Source of the DNA: an uncultured Eggerthella sp.
GTDB lineage: Bacteria; Actinomycetota; Coriobacteriia; Coriobacteriales; Eggerthellaceae
DNA length: 64,000 nt
Assembly (NCBI GenBank): GCA_900553605.1
Contig: USDX01000006.1
Coordinates: 1 to 64,000, forward strand
Direction of reading: 5' to 3'
The notes beneath the pieces are model-generated. The model did not search any database. It worked only from the letters and a program-made list of their open reading frames with translations, and was not told the origin of the DNA. The position numbers and the translations under genes were made by a program. This document shows, piece after piece, positions 51,181 through 60,098 of this stretch; positions within the stretch are counted from its first letter, which is position 1; each line of letters opens with the position of its first letter.

Positions 51181-52962
51181 TTGGGGCAAAAAGGAGAATT
51201 GTTGGCAGAGAAAACGGGGTTTCCCGAGGTGAAAAAATGGTTCGTCCACAACGCAAAACTGCTGGTGGCATGCTTTGCGGTGGGTATGATTTGTCACGCC
51301 CAGATGTACCTGAATGGTCTTTCCAACCCCGATGCGGTTGTTTCCCTGAGCAACCCCAATGGATACGGAAGTTTCATCCCTCATGCCTGGGATATGAGCC
51401 TGGGGCGTTGGGGCTTGCTGTTTGCGGCCTACGCCAAGTTTGGTCTGTGCTCGCCTATTCTTACTTCTACGATTACCATCGTGCTGTTTACGCTTGGCAT
51501 CGTTGCGCTGATAGACAAGCTTGGCATCAGGAACGCTTGTTTGCGGTATGCCTCTTCGGTTCTGTTCATCGCTTCACCCTTCGTTTCTTGCTGCATCACG
51601 TACTACTACTGCTCGAATTCGTATGCGCTTTCGTTTTTGTGCGCGGTGCTTGCCGCATGCCTGATCGGGCGCGTTGGGGCTGTTGGCAAGCCGGTTGCTC
51701 TTGTTGGGGCGGTTGCGCTGCTGGCGTTTTCGCTCGGCTGCTATCAGGCGAGCCTGGGCGTGTTTTGCGTTGCGGTGCTGTTGGTGATGATTCGTGCTCT
51801 TATGGGTGACGGCTCCGAACCGCTGGCGTCGCTGGCATGCGACGCTCGTGGCGCTGAAGGGCGGCTCTCGTGCCGTGAAGAGAGCCGCGGCGTCGAAGTT
51901 CAAAGCCCTTGTTGCGAAGAAGGCTGCAGCGCCAGCTCCTCCTTCAGCGCCAAGCAGCTCGCGGTGTTCTTCGGCGTTGCCGTAGTGGTGTGCGCGGCGG
52001 GTGCTGTCCTGTACTACGCGCTTACCGAGCTTTCGTTGTTTGTGCTGGGCATTGGCCTTTCCTCCTATGGCGGAGCTTCCTCGGTTGGCGCTGGCAGCAT
52101 TCTTGGTTCTTTGACGTCGTCTGTCCCCAGTGCATACGTTGCCTTTTCTGACGGCTTCTTCAGCCACGGCGTTTTCGGAAACCATTTCGGCTGGGCGTAC
52201 GTGGCGGCTGCATGCTTGATTGTTACGACAGTTGCGTTTGCCTGTCTTGTTGCGATCAATGGTGCGAAGCGTTTGGGGCCGAGCGCTATGGCGTTGCTCT
52301 GCGTTGTGCTTATTCCCTTTGCCGCCAACGTTATCCTGGTTATTGTTCCCAGCTACGGGTATCCCACCCCGCTTATGCTGGGCGGTTTCATGACTTCGTT
52401 TCTGCTTCTGCCCCTGTTGGTGCAACTTCTGCTCGATTTGCCCAATCGGGGCAATGCGCGCCCGCGCGTGCCCGCGAAAGCGATGTCCATCGGCTGCTGT
52501 TGTCTTATTGCTGTGGGGGCATGGTCGTATGCGCTGCAGTCGAATGCGGATGCCGAGGTTATGCAGGCATGCCAGAACCAGACCGTTTCTTTGGCCACCC
52601 GAATTGCCGGCGCGCTCGATGCAAACCCCGATGTGCAGACGGGCGCGAAGGTGCTGATTGCCGGAAAACCCGAGGCGGGAAACTATCCAAACACCAGCGA
52701 TTCCTATGCTCATGCAAGCAGCTATGCGAAGTGGGGCATGGTTTGGGACAACCACTACCAGAACAACATGCGTTCTTGGGACGTGATAATGAAGCAATTC
52801 GCGGGCCAGAGTTTCAACTACTGCTCATTCGACGAATGCGCCAAGACTATTCGCTCCAGTGAATTCGCGAGCATGTCACTGTATCCTGCCAATGATTCGG
52901 TGGCAACCATCGACGGCGTTGTAGTTGTTAAGATATCTGACATAAGTAAGTATTCGGAATAG
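51181..52962 (+). CDS. GtrII-like membrane glucosyltransferase
   Basis: 593 residues from TTG at 51181 after GGGAGG; another TTG at 51202 after AAAAGGAG is at least as likely. About ten transmembrane helices run from residue 25 to 450, then an extracytoplasmic tail of about 130 residues (ending VVVKISDISKYSE). The loop PHAWDMSLGRWGLLFAAYAK matches the GtrII family, whose members move a sugar from a lipid carrier onto a growing polymer outside the membrane. A low-complexity acidic/Ser segment at about 205-255 is unusual. The two GtrB-like genes of the window are natural partners. Confidence 0.75.
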   Translation: MGQKGELLAEKTGFPEVKKWFVHNAKLLVACFAVGMICHAQMYLNGLSNPDAVVSLSNPNGYGSFIPHAWDMSLGRWGLLFAAYAKFGLCSPILTSTITIVLFTLGIVALIDKLGIRNACLRYASSVLFIASPFVSCCITYYYCSNSYALSFLCAVLAACLIGRVGAVGKPVALVGAVALLAFSLGCYQASLGVFCVAVLLVMIRALMGDGSEPLASLACDARGAEGRLSCREESRGVEVQSPCCEEGCSASSSFSAKQLAVFFGVAVVVCAAGAVLYYALTELSLFVLGIGLSSYGGASSVGAGSILGSLTSSVPSAYVAFSDGFFSHGVFGNHFGWAYVAAACLIVTTVAFACLVAINGAKRLGPSAMALLCVVLIPFAANVILVIVPSYGYPTPLMLGGFMTSFLLLPLLVQLLLDLPNRGNARPRVPAKAMSIGCCCLIAVGAWSYALQSNADAEVMQACQNQTVSLATRIAGALDANPDVQTGAKVLIAGKPEAGNYPNTSDSYAHASSYAKWGMVWDNHYQNNMRSWDVIMKQFAGQSFNYCSFDECAKTIRSSEFASMSLYPANDSVATIDGVVVVKISDISKYSE

Positions 52963-53013
52963 CGGCGCGCGCTGCAGCCGAAGCGTATAGAGTTCATGAG
53001 GGGCGCTGGGCAT

Positions 53014-54318
53014 ATGGGAAAACGACATCACGGCAAGGGCGAAGCGAACAGTGCATCCGCCTCGCGGGTGCGCGATGGTGCGGCTGTGAACGTCGGTGTC
53101 GTGGGCGTTGCCGCTGCGCATGACGGTGCTGCGCGTGATGACGCGCACGCGGCAGAAGCTACGGGCGCGGTGGGCTTAGCAGGCGAGGCATCTGCGGCCT
53201 CGACGGATGCTGCGAGCGCCGCGCATGCCGCAGCCCAACCCTCCGATGCTCCGTTCTTTTCGGTTGTTCTGCCCACGTATAGCTCCGAGCCCTACCTTGC
53301 CGCCGCCTTGGGCGATTTGCAAGACCAGCTTTTCACTGACTGGGAAGCCATTGTGGTGAACGACTGCTCGCCTGACGGCAGCTTGGCCATAGCGCAGCGC
53401 TTTGCCGCTGAAGATGCGCGCATTCACGTTGTTTCGCACGAAGTGAACCGAGGGCTTTCGGCGGCACGCAATACTGGCCTTGCCGCTGCCCAGGGGCGCT
53501 ACGTGTGGTTTCCTGACCCCGACGATCGCTATGATTTCACCTTCCTGCAAAGCGTGTTCAACTCGCTTCAACAGTACGAGGCGCCAGTGGTTATGGTGGG
53601 GCATGTGGAAGAATTCTACGACGCCAACGGCAAGGTAGAACGCGTACAGGAATTCACCTTCAGCCAGGAATCGGCGCATTTGGGCAAAACCAAGCTGCGT
53701 AAGCACGTGTTGGAGTTCGAAAAGGGTACGCATTACGGCTACGCCTGGAACAAGGTGTACGAGCGCAGCTACCTGCAACAGGGCGGCTTTACCTTTACCG
53801 AAGGTTTGCCGCTTATCGAAGATATTGAATTCAACATCCGCGTGTTCCAAGATTTGCCTGGCCTGAACGTGATTGGCGCACCGCTATATCGCTACGCCAA
53901 GCGCGAGACGGGCAACCTAACCAGCAAGTTTGTACCGCGTTACTACGAGGTGCATCGCGCGCGCATTGAAATGTTGCGCAACCAGCTGGATTCATGGGGC
54001 TTGCTTGATGTCGGCGCCAAGGCCACGCTTGGTGCGCTGTATGCTCGCTACATTCTTTCGGCGTTGGAGCGCAACAAGCAGAAGGAAAGCGGCATGAGCG
54101 GCTCTGCGCAGAAGGAATGGCTGCAAGGTGTGTTCGCCGATGAGTTGTTCAACGAGTTGGTGCCCTGTGCGCAAGCCGACAGTCAGGCGTTGCGCCTGTG
54201 CTTGAAGCCCCTGCAACAGCGTAATGCGTCGAAGTGCCTGGCGCTAGGCGGTGCTATTCATGCTGCCAAGAACGGCGCCTTGCACAACGTGTTTGTGAAA
54301 CTGAAATCCGGCAGATGA
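53014..54318 (+). CDS. Family 2 glycosyltransferase with Ala/His-rich N-terminus
   Basis: 434 residues from the ATG ten bases after GAGGGG; an earlier ATG at 52996 is possible. The first 75 residues are low-complexity (Ala, Gly, Asp, His), probably disordered. The GT-A core has FSVVLPTYSSEPYLAAALGD, VVNDCSPDGS, RGLSAARNTGLAAA and FPDPDDRYD. The N-terminal part of its GT domain is close to that of the three-domain enzyme at 43762. The TGA stop overlaps the start of an inverted-repeat element. Confidence 0.88.
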   Translation: MGKRHHGKGEANSASASRVRDGAAVNVGVVGVAAAHDGAARDDAHAAEATGAVGLAGEASAASTDAASAAHAAAQPSDAPFFSVVLPTYSSEPYLAAALGDLQDQLFTDWEAIVVNDCSPDGSLAIAQRFAAEDARIHVVSHEVNRGLSAARNTGLAAAQGRYVWFPDPDDRYDFTFLQSVFNSLQQYEAPVVMVGHVEEFYDANGKVERVQEFTFSQESAHLGKTKLRKHVLEFEKGTHYGYAWNKVYERSYLQQGGFTFTEGLPLIEDIEFNIRVFQDLPGLNVIGAPLYRYAKRETGNLTSKFVPRYYEVHRARIEMLRNQLDSWGLLDVGAKATLGALYARYILSALERNKQKESGMSGSAQKEWLQGVFADELFNELVPCAQADSQALRLCLKPLQQRNASKCLALGGAIHAAKNGALHNVFVKLKSGR

Positions 54319-54446
54319 GAAAATAGGGGCAGGTTCCGTTTTTTCGCTTGTGGCATAGTGGCTGGTATTGAACCCCACGCGCAGGTTCCATTGCAACCTG
54401 ACGCCGAATCGAAAGCGGGAAAACGATAGCCGCCCCTATTTTTCTA
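54317..54446. repeat. Paired inverted-repeat element, second interior type (copy B, inverted)
   Basis: Ends GAGAAAATAGGGGCAGGTTCC and, inverted, CCGCCCCTATTTTTC. The interior is the reverse complement of the interior at 55.5 kb (on the minus strand TTGCAATGGAACCTGCGCGT ... CCACTATGCCAC). It lies between two glycosyltransferase genes. Confidence 0.75.
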
Positions 54447-54533
54447 GGATGTTGCATTTCGGCAACACGCTGGGTTTGTTTTGCTGCTAGGCGTACAATC
54501 GGACGCGGTAATCAAGCGAAAAGGGGGCTTGCG

Positions 54534-55469
54534 GTGGATCTTTCCATTGTCGTGCCATGCTACAACGAAGAAGGATCGCTGCCGCTGCTGTTCGGCGCGG
54601 TAGATGATGCTTTTGCCACCTCGGGAGTGTCGTATGAGCTGGTTTTGGTGAATGACGGCAGCTCCGATGGTACGTCGCACCTGCTGCATGAGCTGCCCAC
54701 TCCTGCATCGGCCGAACGTATCGTCGTGGTCGATTTTTCCCGCAACTTCGGCAAGGAAAGCGCCCTGCTCGCAGGCCTTCAGCATGCCGAAGGGGATGCG
54801 GTTGGCCTGATGGACGCAGACTTGCAACAGCCTCCTGCAACGTTGCTTGAAATGTACCGCATGCTGCAGGCCAACCCTAGCGCCGATTGCGTAGCCGCAT
54901 TCCAAGAGCATCGAAACGAAGGTGCGGTGCTGAGCTTCTTCAAGCACGCGTTCTACAAAACGTTCGATGCAACTTCTCGGCTCAATGTCATGCCCGATGC
55001 CTCCGATTTTCGCGTGTTCCACCGCAGGGTGGCCGATGCGCTTCTTTCTATGCCGGAAAGCTTCCGCTTTTCGAAAGGCATGTTTGCCTGGGTAGGTTTC
55101 GAGACGTTGCCGTTCCCGTACACACCCGCGAATCGCGTTGAGGGCGAAACCAAGTGGTCGTTCCGCAAGCTGATGCGCTACGGCATCGGCGGGGTGCTTT
55201 CGTTTACCACGTTTCCGCTGAAGATAGCCGCGGTGGCGGGCCTTCTTGCCACGCTTGCCGGGTTGGTGCTGCTAGTCGAAGTTATCGTTGAGCAGTTTAT
55301 CAACCCTGCCATGCCGTCGGGTTACCCTACGCTTTTGTGCGTGCTCCTTTTGATGGGCGGGCTCATTTTGGTTACGTTGGGCGTAATCGGCGAATACATC
55401 GCGCGCATCTACATCGAAACCAAGCGCCGCCCTGCCTATATCGCGAAGTCAGTAGAGATCCGCAAGTAA
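54534..55469 (+). CDS. GtrB/DPM1-like family 2 glycosyltransferase
   Basis: 311 residues from a GTG following AAAGGGGG. LSIVVPCYNEEGSLPLLFGA, LVNDGSSDGT, FSRNFGKESALLAGLQ and GLMDADLQQPPATLL are the GtrB motifs, and two membrane helices close it (FPLKIAAVAGLLATLAGLVL; LLCVLLLMGGLILVTLGVIG), followed by EYIARIYIETKRRPAYI. It makes a polyprenyl-phosphate-linked sugar for use outside the membrane, probably with the GtrII-like protein two genes upstream. A repeat element follows the stop by one base. Confidence 0.9.
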   Translation: MDLSIVVPCYNEEGSLPLLFGAVDDAFATSGVSYELVLVNDGSSDGTSHLLHELPTPASAERIVVVDFSRNFGKESALLAGLQHAEGDAVGLMDADLQQPPATLLEMYRMLQANPSADCVAAFQEHRNEGAVLSFFKHAFYKTFDATSRLNVMPDASDFRVFHRRVADALLSMPESFRFSKGMFAWVGFETLPFPYTPANRVEGETKWSFRKLMRYGIGGVLSFTTFPLKIAAVAGLLATLAGLVLLVEVIVEQFINPAMPSGYPTLLCVLLLMGGLILVTLGVIGEYIARIYIETKRRPAYIAKSVEIRK

Positions 55470-55470
55470 G

Positions 55471-55575
55471 TTGGGAAAATAGGGACAGGTCCCAGATTCC
55501 CACTTTGCGGTTCGATCCCGTTTGCAATGAAGCGTGCGTACGAGGTTCGGCGTCAGCCGCTATGCCATAGGCGAA
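55471..55575 (+). repeat. Inverted-repeat element, second interior type (copy C, one end)
   Basis: TTGGGAAAATAGGGACAGGT, CCCAGATTCCCAC, then an interior with TTGCAATGAAGCGTGCGTAC and GCCGCTATGCCATA as in copies A and B. The far inverted end was not found, so this copy looks truncated. Confidence 0.7.
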
Positions 55576-55697
55576 GAGGAACCGCCCTCCTTGCTTCCCG
55601 TGCCCGAGGAACAGGGAGAGCGGTTCAATACGGCACCTCATCCGAGTGCAGGTCTGTGTAAAACCATATTTCACATTCCAGAAAGGACGTATCCATT

Positions 55698-55964
55698 ATG
55701 ACAAAACCTACGTATATCTTAATCCGTGAATCCAGCAACGAATCCGGCTACACAGCACATCCGTTCCCTACCGAAATGTCAGCATACACAGCCATGGACT
55801 GCATGGTGGAATCTGATACTGCTGCCATTGAAACGACATACCACTTAGCACCCCGTGTGGAACAGGTATCGAGCTATAAAACACAGCTCATCTTCGATGC
55901 AATCATCGCTGAGTCTGACATGACCGTAAAAATTACGTACAGCGTTTATGCAGTCGAAAAGTAA
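55698..55964 (+). CDS. Small orphan protein
   Basis: 88 residues (MTKPTYILIRESSNESGYTA...), no signal peptide or membrane helix, not recognised. A clear site (GAAAGGA) precedes the ATG and an intrinsic terminator follows, so it is a real, separately ended gene. AT-richer codons than its neighbours suggest a different origin. Predicted alternating strands (TYILIRE, TQLIFDAIIAE, MTVKITYSVYAVEK) fit a small alpha/beta fold. Function unknown. Confidence 0.7.
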   Translation: MTKPTYILIRESSNESGYTAHPFPTEMSAYTAMDCMVESDTAAIETTYHLAPRVEQVSSYKTQLIFDAIIAESDMTVKITYSVYAVEK

Positions 55965-55990
55965 ATCTACTTATCGAAAATATAAAAAAT

Positions 55991-56021
55991 GGGGAACAAT
56001 CTTTCATCTCGATTGTTCCCC
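55991..56021. terminator. Bidirectional intrinsic terminator
   Basis: GGGGAACAATC, loop TTTCATCTC, GATTGTTCCCC: perfect 11-bp stem, A-run before, between the small orphan gene and the convergent deacetylase gene. Confidence 0.85.
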
Positions 56022-56090
56022 ATACTATCTTTTTGTACCACGGCTCGATCGCAGTGGTATATTTCTTATTCTTTTTTATGCTGATTTTCT

Positions 56091-58199
56091 CTAATTCGTT
56101 TGGCCCTCTTGATAGGGGTACTTTTCCAGCAGTTCCTGTACGGTGATGAAGCTGTAGCCTTGTTCCTTCAACTTAGGGAGCGCCTGGCGAAGGCCTTCGA
56201 TGGTCTGGCTGCGGTCGCCGCCGCCGTCGTGCATCAGGATGATGTTGCCGGGGCCGGCGCTCTGGATGCGCTGGGCAATAACATCGGCGCCGGGCTTCTT
56301 CCAGTCGGTGGTGTCAACGTTCCAGCCAATTTCTGCCGTTACAATGCCTTCAAGATCGGTGGCAACAGAAGTGTCGAAATTACCGCCTGGGCAACGGAAA
56401 ATAGTGCTTGCTTCCTGGCCGGTGGCGTTCCTGATTGCCTCCAGGCCCTTCTGCACTTCCTGCTTGCGTTCGTCAGTCGACATCTTGATAAGGCTTACGC
56501 CTTCGCCACCGCCCTCTGCGTGGTCCCACGTGTGAGTGCCAATTTCGCAGCCCATGCTTGCGGCGCGCTGCAATTCCTTTTCGTGCCCGCTAATGCATTG
56601 GCCAACGGTAAAGAAGGTAGCCTTGGCATCGTTCTGTTCAAGGATGTCCAGGATCTCGTCGGTTTGCTTATCCCATGGGCCGTCGTCGAACGTGAGCGCA
56701 ATAACCTTGTCGCCGTTGCTGTTCACGTTGTAGTACTGAACGATGTTGTCGATCGGTTCTTTGGTGGTAACCGTGGCGGTGATGCCCGATTCCTTGCCTG
56801 TGCGCGTTACCTGCTCGCCGTCCTGGGCATTGTTGCTGTACAGGTGAACTGCGCCAACGCCCTTCAGTTCCGTTTTGTGCGGAAGGGTTTGGGGTTCGCT
56901 GTCGGTGTAGGGCTCGGTGATGTCGGTGCCATTGGAGATCTCGATCTTGTCGCCGCCGTTCAAGTGCATGCCCATATCGTCGGTGTCGTTTCCGTTCACC
57001 TTTGCGGTGCAGCGGGTGCCTTCACCTTGACGGATGGTGCTGCCATCGACGGCTACGTAGTTGCCAGGCGTTACCGAAACCACGTTGTTGTCCAGAAGGC
57101 CGCCAACGCTGCGCTCGGCGCCCGAAATGGTTACCTGGTCGCCGTTTAGCGTGACCTCAACCGGCTTCGACCCCATCCAGTTGTTGAAGGCGAATATGCC
57201 AACGATGGCAAGCACCACAACAACGGCAACGGCGATAAGGCTGCCGCGCGTAAAGAAGTCGGCCTTCTGCTTGGGCGCATAGTTGTTGTTGCCCAGGTAG
57301 CGAGCTGCCTGGTATGTGGATGCGTTGGTGGGCGAAGCCTTTTGGGCGCCTTCTTTGGTGCGCTGGTATTTAGCGCGCGAATAGGCAGACGGGTCGTTGC
57401 CGCGCATGTTTTGCACTACTGGTATCTGTTGCGAAGGCTGGCTTTGCTGCGGCTGTGCTGCCTGAACGCGCATGCTCTGGCTGGGTTGCGAAGCTGCGGC
57501 ACCGCGACGAACGGGGTGCTGCTGGCGTTGAGCCGCGGAGGGGCGCTGACCTTCAACGCGCGGCATGCGCTGGCTTGCCTGGGCGCTGGGGCGCTGACCG
57601 CGCTGGCTGTTGACAGTGCGGCGGGATGGGCGCGCCTGCTCGTTGCCGTTTTGCTGCATGCGCGGCATGCGCTGGCTTGTGGAAGGGTCGCCTGCGCCTA
57701 CGTGCTGGTTGGCATCTTGTGGCATTGCAACGCGCGGCATCCGCTGACTGCCCTGCATGTTGGGGCGCTGGCCCTCGACCCGCGGCATGCGCTGGCTTGC
57801 GCTTGCGGAAGGGCGTTGCCCTTCGACCCGCGGCATGCGCTGACTTGCGCTTGCGGACGCGCGCTGATCCCAGGCCGACACGTTGGACATGTTGCCATTG
57901 GCAGTGCGTCCCTGGTTTGTTCGGGCGGGCTGGTTCGCGGCAACACGCGAATGAGCAATATGATCGTTGCCAGCACCTGCATACGCGGGGAATGCGGACG
58001 ATGTGCCACGCTCCTGACCTGCTGATTTGTTCTGCATACGTTCGTGCATGAACGAAGCCGTGGGGTCGTGCTGGCTATATAACTCGCGTTCGCGCTCAAG
58101 CTCGTCACGTGCGCTGGGCACGGAAGTGCGGGGCGTGGTGGAACGGCGGGGTGGTTGGCGACGCGCCGGTCGGCGCGGTGGTTCGTTTGAATTGGTCAT
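56091..58199 (-). CDS. Membrane-anchored NodB-type polysaccharide deacetylase
   Basis: 702 residues. Residues 1-315 are cytoplasmic, disordered and rich in Arg, Gln, Ser and Pro, with repeated SQRMPRVEGQRPSAS-type units (DNA about 57536-57860). One transmembrane helix follows (LIAVAVVVVLAIVGIFAF, about 322-340). An extracellular beta-domain comes next (VEVTLNGDQVTISGAERSVG), then NodB: ALTFDDGPWD (about 499), IGTHTWDHAEG (about 556, metal-binding His), FRCPGGNFD (about 603), NVDTTDW and ILMHDGG. It removes N-acetyl groups from peptidoglycan or a surface polymer, giving lysozyme resistance or tailoring. The long repetitive cytoplasmic tail is unusual for the family. Confidence 0.92.
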   Translation of the reverse strand: MTNSNEPPRRPARRQPPRRSTTPRTSVPSARDELERERELYSQHDPTASFMHERMQNKSAGQERGTSSAFPAYAGAGNDHIAHSRVAANQPARTNQGRTANGNMSNVSAWDQRASASASQRMPRVEGQRPSASASQRMPRVEGQRPNMQGSQRMPRVAMPQDANQHVGAGDPSTSQRMPRMQQNGNEQARPSRRTVNSQRGQRPSAQASQRMPRVEGQRPSAAQRQQHPVRRGAAASQPSQSMRVQAAQPQQSQPSQQIPVVQNMRGNDPSAYSRAKYQRTKEGAQKASPTNASTYQAARYLGNNNYAPKQKADFFTRGSLIAVAVVVVLAIVGIFAFNNWMGSKPVEVTLNGDQVTISGAERSVGGLLDNNVVSVTPGNYVAVDGSTIRQGEGTRCTAKVNGNDTDDMGMHLNGGDKIEISNGTDITEPYTDSEPQTLPHKTELKGVGAVHLYSNNAQDGEQVTRTGKESGITATVTTKEPIDNIVQYYNVNSNGDKVIALTFDDGPWDKQTDEILDILEQNDAKATFFTVGQCISGHEKELQRAASMGCEIGTHTWDHAEGGGEGVSLIKMSTDERKQEVQKGLEAIRNATGQEASTIFRCPGGNFDTSVATDLEGIVTAEIGWNVDTTDWKKPGADVIAQRIQSAGPGNIILMHDGGGDRSQTIEGLRQALPKLKEQGYSFITVQELLEKYPYQEGQTN
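57536..57860 (-). repeat. Coding tandem repeat in the deacetylase N-terminus
   Basis: At least six imperfect copies of a unit encoding (S)QRMPRVEGQRPSA, 42-100 bases apart, with CGCGGCATGCGCTGGCTTGC on the plus strand as the common core. Copy number is likely to vary between strains by slippage. Confidence 0.85.
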
Positions 58200-59227
58200 A
58201 TGTATTCTAAAACTCCCTAAAATCCAATCTCCTTATTGTACTCGGCTTGGTTATGGGTGAGGGCTTTATACACAATTGTTAGATGCCGGTTATGCAAGTT
58301 CTTCATTGATGTGTTTCCGGGCGCCTGGCGATGGCAAGATTGCGCCCTGATGCGTTCCCTGGCACTCGCCGATGGCAAAATGCCCGCGAAATGCGTTCCC
58401 CCGGCGTTCGACGGTGACAAGGTTCTCGCGCGATGCGTTCCCGGGCGCTTTGCCGTGGCAAGATTTCGCCGCGGTGCGTTCCCGGGCGGCAATCCGTGGC
58501 AATTTTTTCACTCTATGTATCCCAAAAGGGGCCTCGGACGGGAAAATCGCCAGTTCGTGGCAAGATTCGCGCGCCATGCATCCGAAATGAGCTGGCTTTG
58601 GCAAGATATGCGCGCCATGTATCCGAAAAGCCCCGCAAATCGCCTTTCGGGAATGCATAGCGCGCAGTTCTTGCCGGGAAGGGGCCCTTTTCGCTGCACG
58701 GACCCCTCGAATCATGCATGGGGCGCGAATCTTGCCATCCCCCGCGCCGCCGAACCGCTCCAGCTCCCGCAACTCTGCCGCCTCCGAACCGCCCGAGCGC
58801 TCGCAGCCCCCTGCGCCGCCGAACAGCGCGAGCGATTGCAACCACGGCGCCGCCCTTATGGGCGGCGGAACGGGGCACGGGCGGCTTCTTGTCGGGCGGG
58901 GTGACGCTGCCAAAGGAGTGCGTGGTGTTGTGGGGTGTCTGGCGCTGGCGGCAAAGCTGGCATCAGTGAAGCTCCGCGCAAGCCTCTGACGCCGATAATC
59001 TCGCCGAATCTTGAGAGCCAGCATTCGCGGGGAGGGCTCAGGGTGGGGCGGCGGCAAGGAGGCGCCTATCAAGCGGCCCCGCCGAGCGAGGGTTGCTCGC
59101 TGCCTGTGGAAAGGTTGTTTCGGCTCCGCACAAGCTATGCCGCCAACTTCTAAGACGCGCCGTTCGCGCGCTCGGAACCTCCAGCATTCCGCTCGATGAA
59201 AAAGTTAGCCCGTTGGTACTTTTTGCA
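58200..59227. other. One-kilobase non-coding region with a repeat field
   Basis: No gene is supported. 58300-58740 is the tandem repeat field listed separately. The rest (58741-59200) is GC-rich, with overlapping ORFs on both strands that lack coding character and ribosome sites. It could be a decayed gene, but nothing recognisable remains. Confidence 0.5.
58320..58740. repeat. Degenerate tandem repeat, period 41-43 bp (ATGCAT/TTGCCA core)
   Basis: A core like TGGCAAGATTCGCGCGCCAT followed by GCATCC recurs near 58325, 58366, 58407, 58449, 58492, 58551 and 58594, the first five with a 41-43-base period. Two inverted copies follow near 58650 and 58709. The last 120 bases are duplicated at 1-125. 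Each unit has a conserved part of about 26 bases and a variable part of about 16. Confidence 0.8.
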
Positions 59228-59255
59228 TTGACAATACCCCCTGGGGGTATATAGT
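59228..59255 (+). promoter_or_regulatory. csoR: csoR promoter with copper operator in the spacer
   Basis: TTGACA (59228-59233), 16 bases, TATAGT (59250-59255). The spacer is the palindrome ATACCCCCTGGGGGTAT (59234-59250), the classic CsoR operator. Apo-CsoR bound here would block polymerase; Cu(I) releases it. Confidence 0.93.
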
Positions 59256-59316
59256 AGCAGCGTAAAACAAAGAAGGGGAAGCAAGACCCCCAGTCTTACC
59301 AGCGAAAAGGGTCACT

Positions 59317-59667
59317 ATGAGCGAAGAATTGCCCAAAGCGTGCTGCTCGGAAAAAGCGGAAGCGCCAAAGCGTACATGCGCGTGCCGTCATAAAGTGACG
59401 GAACGTAGTACCGAATTCCAAAGCGAATTGCAAAAGCGCCTGAACCGCGCCATCGGTCAGTTGAATGGCGTGAAAAGCATGATCGAGGACAACCGCTATT
59501 GCGGTGATGTGCTCATTCAGCTTTCCGCTGCGGAAAGCGCCGTGCATACCGTGTCCGAAATGCTGCTACGCGACCACCTGGAAACGTGCGTAACCGAACG
59601 CGTACGCGAAGGTGACAGCGAAGTAATCGACGAGGCCATGCAGCTCATCAAACGCTTCGCCCGCTAA
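59317..59667 (+). CDS. csoR: CsoR, copper-sensing repressor
   Basis: 116 residues of the DUF156/CsoR family, an all-helical tetramer. The Cu(I) ligands are C62 (NRYCGD), H87 and C91 (DHLETC), with the exact 25- and 4-residue spacing of the C-H-C fingerprint. FQSELQKRLNRAIGQLNGVK is the family's first helix. An extra Cys-rich N-terminus (CC at 9-10, CAC at 21-23) is not typical. It represses its own promoter, whose spacer holds the operator, and probably copA downstream. Confidence 0.95.
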   Translation: MSEELPKACCSEKAEAPKRTCACRHKVTERSTEFQSELQKRLNRAIGQLNGVKSMIEDNRYCGDVLIQLSAAESAVHTVSEMLLRDHLETCVTERVREGDSEVIDEAMQLIKRFAR

Positions 59668-60098
59668 GGGCGGGTTTGTTCGGCAGTTTTCCAGCAGCAG
59701 CCTGCCAAGCCGGGGTTCGCGTGGTCCGACTGCCGCCAGTTCGGCTGGTGTCCGACCGAATGCCGACCGCCCTTCGTTCGATCGCTTAAGCAATGTCGGC
59801 CTGTTAGCCCAGTTGGCATTCCGTCTGCGGTTTCCCGCACCCTGTCCAATTGGCGTCCGTGGGGTTCCCGGCTGCAGCCAGTGTGGTTGGCGGCTTGCCA
59901 CTCGGCGGACCGTTTGTCGGTCGTTCGGCGGCTTGCTTGCCTGGCCCCCCTGTCGTTCGCCGTTCCACCCCGACGCTCGTCGCAGCCTGCCCGCTCAAAG
60001 TTTGGTGAACGCCGACTGCCTTTCGCCCAATCGATGTCCGACCGCCCGCTGGCCCCCCCGAAGCCCCCCAATTACGAAACTCCAAGAGGAGATACACC
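59668..60098. other. 431-base gap between csoR and copA
   Basis: No gene or terminator is recognised and no second CsoR operator is seen. Short words such as GTCCGACCG recur (59748, 60037). copA is probably read from the csoR promoter. The length is unusual for this operon and may mark a lost small gene (for example a copper chaperone). Confidence 0.35.

Noticed and set aside
58320..58640. CRISPR array (regular 41-43-bp spacing)
   Set aside because: The supposed repeats differ at many positions, the intervals are not unique spacers of constant length, units occur in both orientations, and no cas gene is near.
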